Source: Dichetophora obliterata (Eukaryota > Arthropoda > Insecta > Diptera > Sciomyzidae). From it: a DNA stretch of 64,000 nt. Below, piece by piece: positions 34,440 through 46,445 of the stretch (its first letter is position 1; the number at the start of each line of letters is the position of its first letter). Both the position numbers and the translations under genes were made by a program. The notes under the pieces were generated by a model. It worked only from the letters and a program-made list of their open reading frames with translations, was not told where the DNA came from and did not search any database. Where the stretch lies: NCBI GenBank assembly GCA_963920525.1, contig OY986436.1, forward strand, positions 182,244,361-182,308,360, in the 5' to 3' direction.

Positions 34440-36211
34440 CTAGCTGAAACCCAGCGCGTTGCTGCCACTCTCCCTTGTCAAACGCCCATAAAATGTTATC
34501 AGTTAAACAGCATGTCTAAATTGAGGTAAAATACTGAATTCCGAGACTGTGCGACCTATATTCACAAAGCTATTCGATATAACAAATTTGGGTTGTATAG
34601 GAAGTGCCACGCCTTCTTGATCACCGCTCATAGAATGTAATCAATTAAACTGCATGTATACATGGAGGTTGAATACCGAATTCCAAAACTGTGCGACATA
34701 TAACTCTAAAACTATTCAATAGCACAAATTTGGGTTGTATGGGAGGTGCCACTGCCCTTTTCCTTACGTCCATAAAATTTTACCAATTAAACTGCATGAG
34801 TAAATTGAGGACGAATACTGAATTCCAAGGCTGAGCTACCTATAACTCCAAAGCTATTCGATATCGCAAATTTGGGTTAAATTGGAGGTGTCACGCCCCC
34901 CCGACAAACTCTAAAAAATTTTATCAGTAAATCTGCAAGCGTAAATTTTGGTCGAATACTGAGTTCCGACGCTGTGCGACCTTGAACTACAAAGCTATTC
35001 GATATCACAAATTTCCATTATATGGGAGGTGCCACTCCCCCTTGATAAACGCTCATAAAATGTAATCAATGAAACTGCATGTGTACATTGAGGTCCAATA
35101 ATGAATTCCAAAGCTATGAGACTTATAACCCCAAAGCTATTTGATATCTCTAGTTTGAGTTAAATAGGAGGTTTCACGCCCCCTTGTCGTACGCCCATAA
35201 AATGTAATTAATGAAACTGCATGTATAAATTGGGGCCGAATACTGAATTCCGCCGCTGATATTCGATATCGCAACTTTACGTTACATGGGAGGTGCCACG
35301 CCCCTCTTACCAAGGAACATAAAATTGAATCAATGAAACTGCATGTAAACATTGCGGTCGAATACTGAATTCCGGCGTTGTGAGACCTATAAATCCAAAG
35401 CTATTTGATAGCACAAAGTTTGGTTGTATGGGAAATGCCACTCCCCTTTGCTCTACGCTCATAAAATGTAGAGGAATGAAAGTGCATGCATAAATGTAGG
35501 TCGAATACCGAATTCTTACGCTGTCAACCTATAAATTCGATATCGCAAATTTGGGTTGTAAGGGAGATGTCACGCCTCCCTGTCCAACGCCCATAAAATA
35601 AAACCATTGAAACTGCATGTGTAAATTGAGGTCAAAAACTGAATTCCAAAGCTGAATTCCTATAACTTCAAAGCTCTTCGATATCAGAAATTTGGGTTGT
35701 ATGGGAGGTGCCTCTCCCCCTTGTTCACTCCCATAAAATTTCATCACTGAATCGGTACCATAACTCTACCCCTAGAGCTGTGTGACCCTTAACTCTAAAG
35801 CTATTCGATAACAACAATTTTTTATACATATGTGGGAGGTAAAAGGGGGTGTGGCATTTCCTCTTAAACCATCTCGTACTCAAAGGAAAGCGTACTTACA
35901 AAATTTGAGCTCAATCGGACCAATAGTTTCGAAGTATTTTGATATTTTCTTAAAAGTAGGCGTAGATGAAGTGTGACCACGCCCATTTTTATCAAAGTTA
36001 ATGTTAGTTATCATACGAACTTATTCACCAAATTTTAATTTAATACAACCAAAACCATCTTAAATACAGCATTTTTATTGATTTGTGGGCGATAAAAGGG
36101 GGTGTGGCAGTATTTTTTCCTAAACCAGTAGAAGGAAGTATCCAATTTGGTTCAGTCGTTTTCAAGTTTTAAGCATCCGAACGAATCACGATTCATTTTT
36201 ATATATACAGA
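34440..36211 (-). mobile_element. Non-autonomous Helitron (minus strand)
   Basis: Read on the minus strand it starts at 36211 with TCTGTATATATAAAAATGAA, preceded by A, and ends at 34440 with GCGCTGGGTTTCAGCTAG, followed by T. This gives the A-T insertion context of Helitrons. Its 3' two-thirds is a minisatellite. No Rep or helicase is encoded. The ORFs inside are produced by the repeat. Confidence 0.75.
34465..35770 (-). repeat. Helitron minisatellite, about 141-bp unit, about nine copies
   Basis: The GGGAGGTGCCAC-type anchor recurs at about 34597, 34742, 34884, 35024, 35165, 35288, 35430, 35565 and 35703, so the usual period is about 141 bp with two shorter units. Each unit carries CATAAAATGTAATCA, AACTGCATG, GAATACTGAATTCC and AAAGCTATTCGATAT. 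It is homologous, in opposite orientation, to 30285-30840. Confidence 0.85.
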
Positions 36212-37613
36212 TATTGATTTGTGGGCGGTAAAAGTGGGCTTGAAAACATTTATGTATCGTGACTGCCTCTTGGAGCACCTACACAGCAAGTTTCACTATA
36301 AAAATGTGTAAAACTCCGGAATTGCCATGATTCCGAAAAAGCACATTTTTTGTACAGTTACTGACAATAACCATATGAACAAAATTACTAAATCTTAGTT
36401 TTTTACTATCGAAACCGTCTGATATATATCCTTTATTTGGTTTGTGGTCGATAGCGCAAATTTGGCTTGTATGGGAGGTAACACGCCCTCTCGTCCAAAC
36501 GTTACCAAACCTCACAGGAACACTCACTCTCCTCGGCAGACGTTGTTCTGCCATAGACCGCCTTACTGCCATATACGGAAATGTCGAATAGCTGCCGAAA
36601 GAAACCATATGAACTAAATAACCAAATTTTAGTCTAATACGATCAAAACCGTGCGAAATATAACATTTTTGTTGTTTTGCAAGCGGCAAAAAGGGGTGCT
36701 GCAAAATATTTCCCTAGAGCCATCTCCTAATCGAAACAAATCGAATGCCCAAATTTCTGCTCAATCTAGGCTAAGCCTGGCGCACTTTACTTCACTCGAC
36801 GCTAACTCCCCGAAAAGTGAGCTTAACTAAAGTGGGACAGGCCTATTTTTAGTGCACTTGCCGAGAGTAACCATATGAACTGAATTACAAAATTTTTGTC
36901 TAATACGACCCAAACCGTTGAAATAAAACGTTTTCATTGGTTTGTGGGCGGTAAAATGGGGGCGTGGAAACCAATTTTTAGTTCAGTTGCTGACAGTAAC
37001 CGTACCAACTAAGCCAACATCTTAGCTTAATCGACCCAGTAGTCAATTTTAATGATTTCTCAAAAAGTGGGTGTGGCTTTATAGCGATGACGCCTTTTTT
37101 TAGTACAGTTGCCGAAAGTAACCATACAAACTTAGGTATCACATGTTAGTCTCATACGGTCAAAACTGCTTGAAATATAGCATTTTCACTGATTTGTTGG
37201 CGCAAAAAGGGGGTGTGGACACCAACTTTTCGTACAGTTACTGTCAGTAACTACACAAACCAAAGTACCAAATTTAAGTCTTATACGAGCAAAACCGTCT
37301 GAAATAAACCATTTTAATTTATTTGTGGGCGGTAAAAGGGGACGTGGAAACCCATTTTTAGTACAGTTGTCGACAGTAACCGTACATACTAAATTACAAA
37401 ATTTTAGCCTTATACGACCCTAACCGACTGAAATATAACATTTTTATTGATTTGGAGGCGGTAAAAAGAGGGTGTGGCAAATTTTTTTCCTAAACCATTT
37501 CGTACTTGAAACAAATCTACTGCCAAAACTTCAGGTCAATCGGTTCAGTAGTTTTGGAGTCTATAGACATCACACAGCCAGACACACATCGTTTTGCTTT
37601 TTATATATATAGA
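36212..37613 (-). mobile_element. Helitron segment with its own 5' terminus (tandem unit 2)
   Basis: On the minus strand it starts at 37613 with TCTATATATATAAAAAGCAA. The plus-strand left part (ATTGATTTGTGGGCGGTAAA, the CTACACAGCAAGTTTCACT block and GGAATTGCCATGATT) is repeated at 37615 onward. The interior has further GTGGGCGGTAAAA units of about 125-145 bp. There is no CTAG end of its own. Confidence 0.65.
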
Positions 37614-38093
37614 TATTGATTTGTGGGCGGTAAAAGTGGGCGTAAAAACATTTACATATAGTGACCGCCTCTTAGATCACCTACACAGCAAGTTTCACTG
37701 TAAAAATGTGTAATGCTCCGGAATTGCCATGATTTCGAAAAAGTGGGCGTATTTATATTATGACCACGCCCATTTTTCGTACAGTTACCGACAGTAACCA
37801 TCTGAACAAAATTACCAAATCTTAGTTTTTACGATTGAAACCGTCAGATATATATCCTTTTTTTTCGTTTGTGATCGATAGCGTAAATTTGGCTTGTATG
37901 GGAGGTACCACGACCTCTCGTTCAATAGTTACCAAACCTCACAGCAACACTCTCAAGATGTGGCTTCAGTTTCCCTAAAAATTTCATAAAGATCGGTTCA
38001 GCGGTTTTGGAGTCTTTATGTGATAAAGCCACATACCCACATAACCATATACCCACATACCCACATACATACATCCATTTTTATATATATAGA
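37614..38093 (-). mobile_element. Helitron segment with its own 5' terminus (tandem unit 3)
   Basis: It starts on the minus strand at 38093 with TCTATATATATAAAAATGGA and repeats the sequence found at 36213-36530. With the two segments above it makes three successive Helitron 5' ends pointing the same way and only one 3' end. Confidence 0.65.
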
Positions 38094-38739
38094 TTGAGAA
38101 ACTACTTAAAAGCAAGGGGTTTAAAAACTATTTTGAATTATATTAAAGCGGCAACTACTCTGATTTTGACATGTTTTTATAGCAAATTTTTGTTAGATTA
38201 TAAGTTTTTATATATTTAACCATGCTTTTTCATTAAATATTATTAACTTTAGGCTTTCACTAATATGAATGTATGTTTATATTTTTTAAAACAATGAAAT
38301 AAATTATCTCTTTGATGCACAGAATTTAAAATTTTAATGCTTTTAAATTCATCTTCAGTAAGTTGAATATTAACTAGTTTTCAATTGATTTATTTTTTAG
38401 TAATTACAAAAAAATTTAAATTAAATAATTTAGCAAGTGGTGTAAGATATATGCGGTTTTCAATTGATTTATTTTAAAGTAGTTAAAAAAATAATTTAAA
38501 TTTAACAACTAGTTGAAAACATAGGCAGACGAAAGTCAATTGACTTATTTAGCGGGCATCATCATACAAAATATGTTAGTTCGTTCTATGGAAAAAAATC
38601 AGAATTTTAACTAGTTGTGGTTGACAAAAAACTACTTTTTCAACTACTTTTAAATTAGTTGATTTTCCTACAGGGAAACTACAAACTAGCAGACGAGTGC
38701 GCTGTGTGTGCGGGCGAGTGTTAAGATCCGAGCAAACGA
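38094..38739. other. AT-rich region, no gene seen
   Basis: TTTTCAATTGATTTATTTT occurs twice (about 38374 and 38456) as part of a diverged local direct repeat. Confidence 0.4.
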
Positions 38740-38927
38740 ATGGGCCGAATAAACGATACAAATTATTTGCGCAAATCAAAGGAGGGGAAAGTTTGTGTAA
38801 ATATCAAAATCATTTTGATTTTTACGCAACCGGTTGCACAAACTGCACAAACCGGCCACAGACGGCACAACTGAACTGCACATACTCCGATTTGCGCAAA
38901 TAATTTGTGTCATTTATTCGGCCCATT
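38740..38927. mobile_element. hAT-like MITE of about 188 bp
   Basis: ATGGGCCGAATAAACGATAC and its inverted counterpart at 38909-38927 form arms that continue through ATTATTTGCGCAAAT. The flanks GCAAACGA (38732-38739) and ACAAACGA (38928-38935) match at 7 of 8 positions, consistent with an 8-bp duplication. Inside is a short CA-rich segment (GCACAAACCGGCCACAGACG). Confidence 0.75.
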
Positions 38928-38954
38928 ACAAACGAGTAACAGATAGAAACATTT

Positions 38955-39540
38955 AAAAAGTGGGCGTTATTCCGTTATTCATTATTATTAGTGGGCGTAT
39001 TAATATTATTAAAACACTGAAATTGGAATAACTTTGACACTAGGGTTCTGAAATTCAGTACAGGGGAAGGCACAACTATGACAAATTACGGTCAATAAAG
39101 TTGGTGTTATTCGACAAAGGGGCGTGGCAATATGAAAAAACCACTGTATCTCGAATAATATTAACACTGGTATACTGAAATTTAGTATAGTGTTTGGCAC
39201 AAATATTGCAAATTACGGTAAAGAAAGAAGGCGTTATTCGAAAAGGGGCATGCAAATATTATTAAAACACTGTATCTCGAATAAAATAGACACTAGGGTA
39301 CTGAAATTTAGTACAGGGGTAGGCACAACTATTACAAATTACGGTCAAGAAAGTGGACTTTATTCGAAAAAGGGGCATGGCAACCTTAGAAAACCACTGT
39401 ATCTCGAAATATATTGACACTAGTGCACTTAAATTTAATACAGGGGTATGCACAATTATTACAAATGACGGTCACGTAAGTGGACGTCATTGGACAAATA
39501 GGCGTGGCATTATTAGAAAAAACTAGAATTAATATTGACA
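38955..39540. repeat. Tandem repeat, about 126-bp unit, about 4.5 copies
   Basis: CAAATTACGGTCAA-type anchors lie at about 39081, 39209, 39336 and 39460. Units share GACACTAGGGTACTGAAATT, ACAGGGGTAGGCACAA and CACTGTATCTCGAATA. The ORFs here follow the repeat. Confidence 0.85.
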
Positions 39541-39929
39541 ATATGTAACAATATTCGTCACAAGAATGGGTAAAATTATTACAAAATACAATGAAGAAAT
39601 ATTTTTGTAAAATCTCTTTATTATACTGCTGAATAAAAAATCATTTAAATTAAATATATTCCCAAACAGCGGAGATATTTGCATGGAAAGTCGACAGTTT
39701 TATTTTCAATGCGCTTTATCTCATTCTTAGGTTGTGATGTTATGGGAAAAAGTCGTTGTAAAAAATATTCTACAGTTTTCTGAAGGTTTCACTTCTATCG
39801 TGCGTGCAGTCACACACATACTTCTTTATATTTGTGTGTTAGTTTTAAATCATACATGAGAATCTACATTGCAGTTAAGCTTTAAGAAATAGATACTACA
39901 GCAAATGTGTGTAAAACAGTGTAATCTGG
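39541..39929. other. Unassigned AT-rich spacer
   Basis: Nothing recognised. Confidence 0.4.
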
Positions 39930-40125
39930 TGTTAGATTTTCAAAAAAATTTTTGACACTAGGGAGGACCCTAGAAATGTGTTTTTTTTTTTTGCTTTATA
40001 CTCTTTGTGTATGTGCTGCTAGTATTAAGGTTCGCTGATTTCGAACCTAAGGTTGAAGTTTCAAAAAGTTTTTCGACACTAGGGTGGACCCTGAAAATGT
40101 CTTTTTTTGTTTATATTCTTGCGTA
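39930..40125. repeat. Diverged direct repeat (period about 124 bp)
   Basis: TTTTGACACTAGGGAGGACC ... near 39950 and TTTCGACACTAGGGTGGACC ... near 40073 are followed by matching T-rich and TTTATA blocks. Confidence 0.7.
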
Positions 40126-42249
40126 AGTCCAGTTTTCAATCTTTTCCATCAATTCAAGCTCCATACGAGGAACATGATAAATGTTCAATGCTCAACGCTT
40201 TGTTGCGTCATGAAGCAAACATTGCTAGCAACAGTAACTGCCTATTTTCATCTCTCATGAGAATTGAACATATTAATTTTTAATAAATAAATCTTTTTTC
40301 CTAAAATATTAAATTAAACCTTATGATTTTATTGTTCACTTTCATTATTTACCTTAAAGAAAATTATAAAATAAAACATAATATCAAACATAAAAAAATA
40401 CAGATTTTATTTCTAATTATATTCGAAGTTGAAGAAAAAGCGTAAGGAACTTCGTTCCTGATGTCAGTCGCCCAACCGCACTACTTTTTGTTTTCTAAAT
40501 TTCTTGTTTTCAAGATTTTTTTGTCAAGCTTTTGGTTGTTTCAGGATTTTGACATTCAAGCAATCGTCCTGATCCTGATCAAACAACTAAAAGTCATGCA
40601 AGTGATAACTTTTGAACAAACATCATTTAAAATTTGAATTATTTCCAAATGGTTTTAGTTAATTTGTTTCTTTAGTTATATTTTAAGGTACTATTATAGC
40701 GTTTAAAAAATTAAAACTCTACTTTTTAGTTAGAATATGGTCCTTTAAGGTCTTAAGAATATGTACACAAAATTTTAGAAAAAATATTAAATAGAAAAAA
40801 GTTATAACATATATTATATTCGTATGTCGCGTGATATTCAAGAACCTTTAAACCTTTAATCGCGTTTTTCTCGTAACAAGGTTTTTCGAATCGGCTTCTA
40901 AGACATCAACTTGATTGATTTCGATGAATCTTGATTCATTGTGATCCTTATAGACTGTGTTAAGCACTAGACCTATAAAAAGACAAAAAACTTTTATATT
41001 TTTTTTTTGTATGGCTGAAAGTTTCTGCAAAAATAGGGGATTTTTGGAAAAAAAATTTTTGAACGCATGCCATTTTTTATTTCTTATTTTATTTGCGTAG
41101 GTTGAATGCTCTACTACAACCCTTAACTCAAGAATGCACTTTGATTTTTTACTTTCAAAAGCTTTGCAAATGCTGGAGTCAAGAAGCCAATTGCAACAAT
41201 TTTTAAACACGCTAACTTCAACGCCCTGTAGAAAATTAACAACAACTATAAAGACAAAAAAAAATTTTTATTTCCCCATGAATTCTTCATTCTGTAAAAA
41301 AATTAAATTATTAAAATTAATAATACTAGGTAAAAAAATTAATAAAAAATGTGTTTTTATAGCTACACACTGTAATAGTACCTTAAAGTGTCCTCTAAAA
41401 ATGTATTAACAAAATTTTATATGACGAATCATGATAATTAGCCTCTTGTGATGCTACAGCTTAGTAACTCTATAGAGCTAGCAACCTTTTAAATGAAATA
41501 TCGTCGGATGTAAATCATGATAATGAGATTCATAATGATTGAATGTTGACACTGAATTCATTGATGATGGGGTAAAGACAATATTGAACACAGGAATCAC
41601 AATGAAAATAGTGACAACCCAGTAGCGGATGGAATATATTCCGAATATATGAAGCATCAATTACCTTGTAATGAATGACCACTACTTCCGACTATATTAC
41701 CTTACTATGCATAAAAGGCCTTACATTTAACATTGAATGAGACAGGAGGTAAGTGATCGCCTCCCTTCAGCATTACCTAGAAGTTATGGAGTAACATACT
41801 ACTTGTATTAAGTTATAAAAATCACTGCATTACTTTTCCTTATATGCTACATTACAGGTAATGAGGTATGAGTTAATTACTTCTGCTATATGCAGACGCA
41901 TTACTTTTTGAAAAAAGTAATGCTTCCTTACCTGGTAATTTATTCTGTATTAGTTCTATGGTAGCCACTGGCAAATCCGCTGCTGTGAAAAATCTCGTAT
42001 ATTTGACATGCAGAAAGCAGAATTTTGCTGAAATGCTGCATAAAAAATAAAGCGTTAACAAAATTTCGTCAAACCTAAATAACAATTTTCCTATAAAATT
42101 ATGAATACATTATTCATTTACTTTTCCACAATATTTTTAAAATATATTTTTAAATATACTCAATTGAGATTCAATTAAAATTTTTTGATTTTATTCATAG
42201 TCTTGGGTAATCGGACATTTCGGACTGACTGGTTTCTAATTTTTAGGTA
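40126..42249. other. AT-rich region without a recognised gene
   Basis: A 120-codon minus-strand ORF (40848-41210) has no domain I know and ordinary AT-rich composition; I regard it as chance. CATTAC/GTAATG motifs cluster at 41660-41940. The GCGTAAGGAACTTCGTTCC end motif lies at about 40440. Confidence 0.4.
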
Positions 42250-42272
42250 ATTTAAAAGATAACCAGTATGCA

Positions 42273-42520
42273 ATGGGTGATTTTAACTATGATGATGATG
42301 ATGATGAGCATTTTTGGCTACCATTTAATATCTCAAGTTCTTGTGAGAGTATAGTTGCGGGTAGTTTAGCGGAATTTGATTTGAACCAAATTAATGGTAT
42401 TTTTTATAACAACAATAGACTTCTAGATTTTATTTTCATTGATAGCGAATTAAATGCTTTCGTCGATACCTTTAATTCATCATCATTACTTTATACTAAC
42501 CATCATAAAGTAATGAGCCT
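42273..42520 (+). pseudogene. LINE endonuclease C-terminal part
   Basis: From an ATG at 42273 the frame reads MGDFNYDDDDD; GDFN is the conserved metal-binding and catalytic motif of exonuclease/endonuclease/phosphatase-type LINE endonucleases. The adjacent Asp run is a GAT microsatellite. Downstream FDLNQINGIF, NNRLLDFIFID and YTNHHKVMSLRF match the family's C-terminal end, where an SDH-type motif is expected; here HH with a neighbouring N replaces it. The frame then runs into the inserted MITE. Confidence 0.75.
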
Positions 42521-42712
42521 TCGTTTCCCGAAAGAATGTTGCATTTTTCTGCGATCTTTGAGAATTCTGAATTTTTTACTACTTTTGAGGTTAAAATTTT
42601 TAAGAAAAGGACACGATACAATTTTAGAGGTCTCTATTTTGAATCAGAAAAGGTCAGAATTTACAAAAAGAGTAGAAAAAATGCAACATTTTTCGAGAAA
42701 CGAGAACTCCAT
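42521..42712. mobile_element. Small inverted-repeat element inside the LINE
   Basis: ATGTTGCATTTTTCT (42536 onward) and AGAAAAAATGCAACAT (about 42675-42690) are inverted. The interior block AAGAAAAGGACACGAT resembles 15727-15742. LINE coding is readable on both sides. Exact ends are uncertain. Confidence 0.6.
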
Positions 42713-43330
42713 TAGTTTTAAATTTTATAGCTATTTAAAACCTAATCACAATAATAGTTTAAGTTTAAATTTTTCTAATAGTGATTTTAATAGCATTTCT
42801 CAATTATAAAGCAATTTGTCAGAGAATTTTAAATTTTTTTCCAATAAGCTTAATGAAGCGATACATTTTTTCATTCCAAAAGTATACATAAATACGTCAT
42901 CACAGCTGAAGTGGTTCAATAGTGAATTAATAAAGCTAAGTAATAAGAAAAATAAAGCGTATAAACTTTTTAAAAAGGACCCAACCATTGTGGAGCTTTA
43001 TGATAAATATCGTTGCCTTCAAAAAAATTTCGAACATTTAAATAAATTTCTGTACAAAAATTTTATATTTCAGGAAGAGTCTAAACTAAAAACAAATAAT
43101 GGTAAAAGTGTTTGGCACTACATAAATAGTGAGAAAAAAATACAATCCAATCAAATACAATCCACTACCTAGATAATACAACATTTCATATTCCCATGAT
43201 CTGCAATATTTTTGCAAAATTTTTTAAATCCGTTTACGCCTCTCCAATTTCCAATCCATCTAAATAAGACTTAGAATTAATAGATAATTCCATTAACATA
43301 GGTTATTTCCAACTAAGCGCGCTCGAAGTT
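42713..43330 (+). pseudogene. LINE linker region between endonuclease and RT
   Basis: Open stretches include FSNKLNEAIHFFIPK, SQLKWFNSELIKLSNKKNKA and NGKSVWHYINSEKK. This is the lysine-rich connector usual in Jockey-like pol proteins, where W-F-N-x-E-L and K.YK.FK patterns precede the RT. One stop at 42807 and further breaks near 43170-43335 interrupt it. Confidence 0.65.
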
Positions 43331-44150
43331 GTTTAAGGTTTGAGTCAATTAAACGTAGATAAACAGCCCAGAATTGATGGTTTTCCACCTATTCTCCTCA
43401 AAAAATGCGCTAATGCGCTAACTCTTCCTTTTGTTACCATTTTTAATCATTCACTTAATAGTGGTGAGTTTCTTCCTGAATGGAAAAAATCTGTTATAAT
43501 ACCTATTCACAAATCTGGCTCCAAGAACGACGTTTCTAATTATAGATATTCTTTACAATTTTAGAATTCCTGCTGTTTGAAAAATTGGTTTACAACAGGC
43601 TTACTTTTCTTGTAAAAGAGACTATATCACCTTTTCAACACGGTTTCGTGACTGGTAAATAAACCGTTACTAATCTGACGATTTTTAGTAACTATATTTT
43701 CAATAACTTTGAAAAAGGGTATCAGTGTGATGTTATTTTAAGTGACTTCTCCAAAGCGTTTAATAGAGTTCACCATAATTTATTAATAAACAATCTTGAA
43801 AGAATCGGTTTTCATTCTAATATTTTAAGATAGCTTAGGTCCTGTCTTACTGTTCGGGCGCAATATGTTCGTATTAACAATGAGCTTTCAGATGTTATCT
43901 ATGTTACTTCTGGCGTCACTCAAGTCAGTCATGTAGGACCTGTTCTGTTTTTATTACTTATTAAAGAAATACCTAAAATTCTAAAGCTCTCACAGTGTTT
44001 AATGTATGTTGATGACATTTAAATTTTTTCTCATCTGAAATCATCTTCCGAATGCTCAGAACTTGAGTTAGATTTAGAGAGGTTATCTACTTGGTGCAGT
44101 GATAATTAATTGCCACTCAATATTGCTAAATGTCAATGTTTATCTTTTTA
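43331..44150 (+). pseudogene. LINE reverse transcriptase domain
   Basis: The RT motifs appear in order. PRIDGFPPILLKKC and FLPEWKKSVIIPIHK lie in 43340-43560. After a frameshift come FQHGFVTGK, VILSDFSKAFNRVHHNLL (first catalytic Asp region), SGVTQVSHVGPVLF (degenerated from the usual QG..LGP) and CLMYVDDI at about 43999-44022, the YVDD form of the active-site box. The enzyme would copy the element RNA at a nicked target. At least four stops and one frameshift destroy it. Confidence 0.85.
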
Positions 44151-44281
44151 AAGAAATTTAAATTCGTTACTGTACCCGTAACGTAATAAGCTCGGCGAAG
44201 TAACGTTATCAAGATTAACAGAAATTAAAGATTAGGTGTTACCTTGATCATAAGCCTAGCTGTTCTATACATAGTTATTAT

Positions 44282-45001
44282 ATGATTGCTAAAGCCAACT
44301 CTATGCTGGGTTTCATTACTAGAAACTCAAAAGAATTGAATGATCCTTTTTCTCTCATTTCGCTATATAATGCCTTTGTAAAACCAATATTACAATATTG
44401 CTGTATTATATGGGATCCTTTTGAGTCATTGTCATCTGACCAAATTGAACGTGTTCAAAGACGCTTCACTAGAATAGCAATCGGGCGCCTAAATTGGAAT
44501 ATTGAACTGCCGGCACATAAAGTAAAGTGTCTACTCCTTGGTATCCACACTTTGAATATGCGTCGCAAATATTTTGCTGTTATGTTCATCAGAAACATTA
44601 TATATAGTAACATTAACTGTCCTGATTTTATACTTAAGAGAGGTTTTCATGTACCTTCGCGGGACCTCAGTAGTGGAATTCCCAAACGCGTTAACGACGA
44701 TTTTTGATGTCGTTAGTTAGCGATAACTGTCATTTACTATGAACGTGGCACGCACAATGACCGATAACGACAACGATTATTATCGTTAAATTTTTGGGAA
44801 TTCCACTACAGATCTCAGAATTTATTTCAAATGCCATATTGCAGAGTAAATTATATTTGCAATGAACCTATAACGCGTTGTTTAAAACTGGCTAATTCAG
44901 TCTGCATGCATGTTGATTTTAATTCAGGCTTAAGCAGAAATGCATTTAAAAATTGCTTGATATCCTATTTTCACAGTATAAATAATCTTTCTAGCACCTA
45001 C
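44282..45001 (+). pseudogene. LINE RT C-terminal region, split by a MITE
   Basis: The 44282-44670 part contains AKANSMLGFITRNSKE, LYNAFVKPILQYCCIIWDP and DQIERVQRRFTRIA, the classic post-RT segment of Jockey-like elements. After the MITE at 44670-44809 the frame continues with LRIYFKCH-like sequence and ends with FNSGLSRNAFKNCLISYF just before the large TIR element. Confidence 0.8.
44670..44809. mobile_element. 140-bp MITE inserted in the LINE coding region
   Basis: GTAGTGGAATTCCC and GGGAATTCCACTAC are perfect 14-bp inverted ends. The flanks GGACCTCA and AGATCTCA match at 6 of 8 positions, so an 8-bp duplication is likely. The interior is rich in AACGAC/GTCGTT. Confidence 0.85.
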
Positions 45002-45884
45002 CCAGCTAGCACAAAAAGGTTGTAAAAGCGTCGCAAAAGAGTCTCCAATACAGATATAAATCGTAATTGTAACGTAATTATAACTGGAAAAGCAGATATT
45101 TTACGCTTTTTTTGTAACAACTTAGGTTGCAAACAGGCGAAAAATGTGTTATGATAATGTTATAAATGTGTTGCTGGTACAAAGAAGTTTTTATTGTCTT
45201 ATTCTTACGTTACAACTCAGGCAAAATAACGTGAATGTAAGAAATATTTTATTAAACTATTTTTTAATAAAATTATTTTGTTAATATTATATTATTAACA
45301 ATTAAAAATAACAAATTGTTTTATTAAAGGTATTTTTTTTTTATAATGACAGATTTTTTAGCAAGGAAGGAGAACTGATGACATAAATATTTCTGATTGA
45401 AAAAAAATAAGTTCTTAAAAAGTTTTAAAATGTTTTGCATCCACAATTCCTTTATATAATTTTCACTAAGCCAGTGATAATTTTTTTGGAGACTAAAAGT
45501 CAAAGACAAATTGGAATGAAATAAAAGATGTAAAATTAAATTGAAAATATGAAGACTTATACACTAAAATTTTACAACAGAAGCCATTTTGTCGATGAAT
45601 GTTTCTGTTTTACCTCCAGAAAACTCACGTGCCACCCAAAATGTAAAAATTGTTAAAATAATTTGGAAATAAGAAATATTTCAAGTTTGTAATCTCAGCG
45701 TAATAATGTTTAATATACAGCTAAATCCATTTTTTAAAGTTCTTAGTGTCATATTGCACTAAAAATTTTAAAAGAAAATTATAAATACTACAGAAAATCG
45801 TATTTAAATTTATTCCAATCAAAATTCATAGTGTAGAAAAAAAATCAAATATGGCGAGTAAGAAGTTTTTAGACACCTTTTTCC

Positions 45885-46445
45885 AAAGTTTTTGCAACTG
45901 AATAATAGCCTCAATACATAGTTCCTGCAACTAACTAAATATCAAGAGTTACAAATCTTTTTTATAGTTGTTGCAACTGCAAAAGAACTTTAATGCAGCA
46001 GTTACTTACAACAATTTTATTCAAAACTTCTTGCAACTGAATTATAACTCCAATACAACGTTCATGTAACTAATTACATTATATAAGTTGCAATGGTTTT
46101 TTTCTAAAGTTCTTGCAACAGAATAATAACTTCAATACATCATTCTTATATCAAGCGAAACTTTATTAGTTACAATTATGTTTTTTAAACTTGCATCAAC
46201 TGAATGATAACTTTAATACAGCACAAGTTTGCAATGATTATGTTCAATGTTCTTTCAACTTAATAAAAACCTCAAATCAAAGTTATTTTTCCTAACAACA
46301 TTTTTTGAGTTTTAATAATGTTTCCTAAAAGTGTAGCAACTGAATAGTAACCTCAATGCAGCTTAAGGTTGCAATGACTATTTCCAATGTTCTTGTAACT
46401 GAATAAAAACCTAATTTCAACCTTCTTGCAACAAAACAAATTCTT
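45885..46445. repeat. Degenerate TTGCAACTGAATAATAACCTCAATA repeat
   Basis: Seven or so variants of GCAACTGAATAATAAC.TCAATACA (near 45894, 46034, 46105, 46195, 46256, 46336, 46395) are spaced irregularly at 60-140 bp. Many are followed by a GTTCTTGCAACT-type block. Confidence 0.7.

Larger units (their letters stand above)
42250..45001 (+). mobile_element. Jockey-like non-LTR retrotransposon (LINE), 5'-truncated, main part
   Basis: It carries the C-terminal end of an endonuclease domain, a linker, and a reverse transcriptase with its C-terminal region, in that order on the plus strand. Two small MITEs have inserted within it, and a 3.1-kb TIR element cuts the last codons and 3' UTR from the rest (which resumes at 48134). 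Stops and frameshifts show it is dead. The 5' end is truncated inside the endonuclease. Confidence 0.8.

Noticed and set aside
36279..36704. 141-codon minus-strand ORF
   Set aside because: It lies entirely within Helitron internal repeat sequence and shows no domain or family similarity I recognise.
40848..41210. 120-codon minus-strand ORF as a host gene
   Set aside because: No recognisable domain, no splice or start context and AT-driven composition; chance is more likely.
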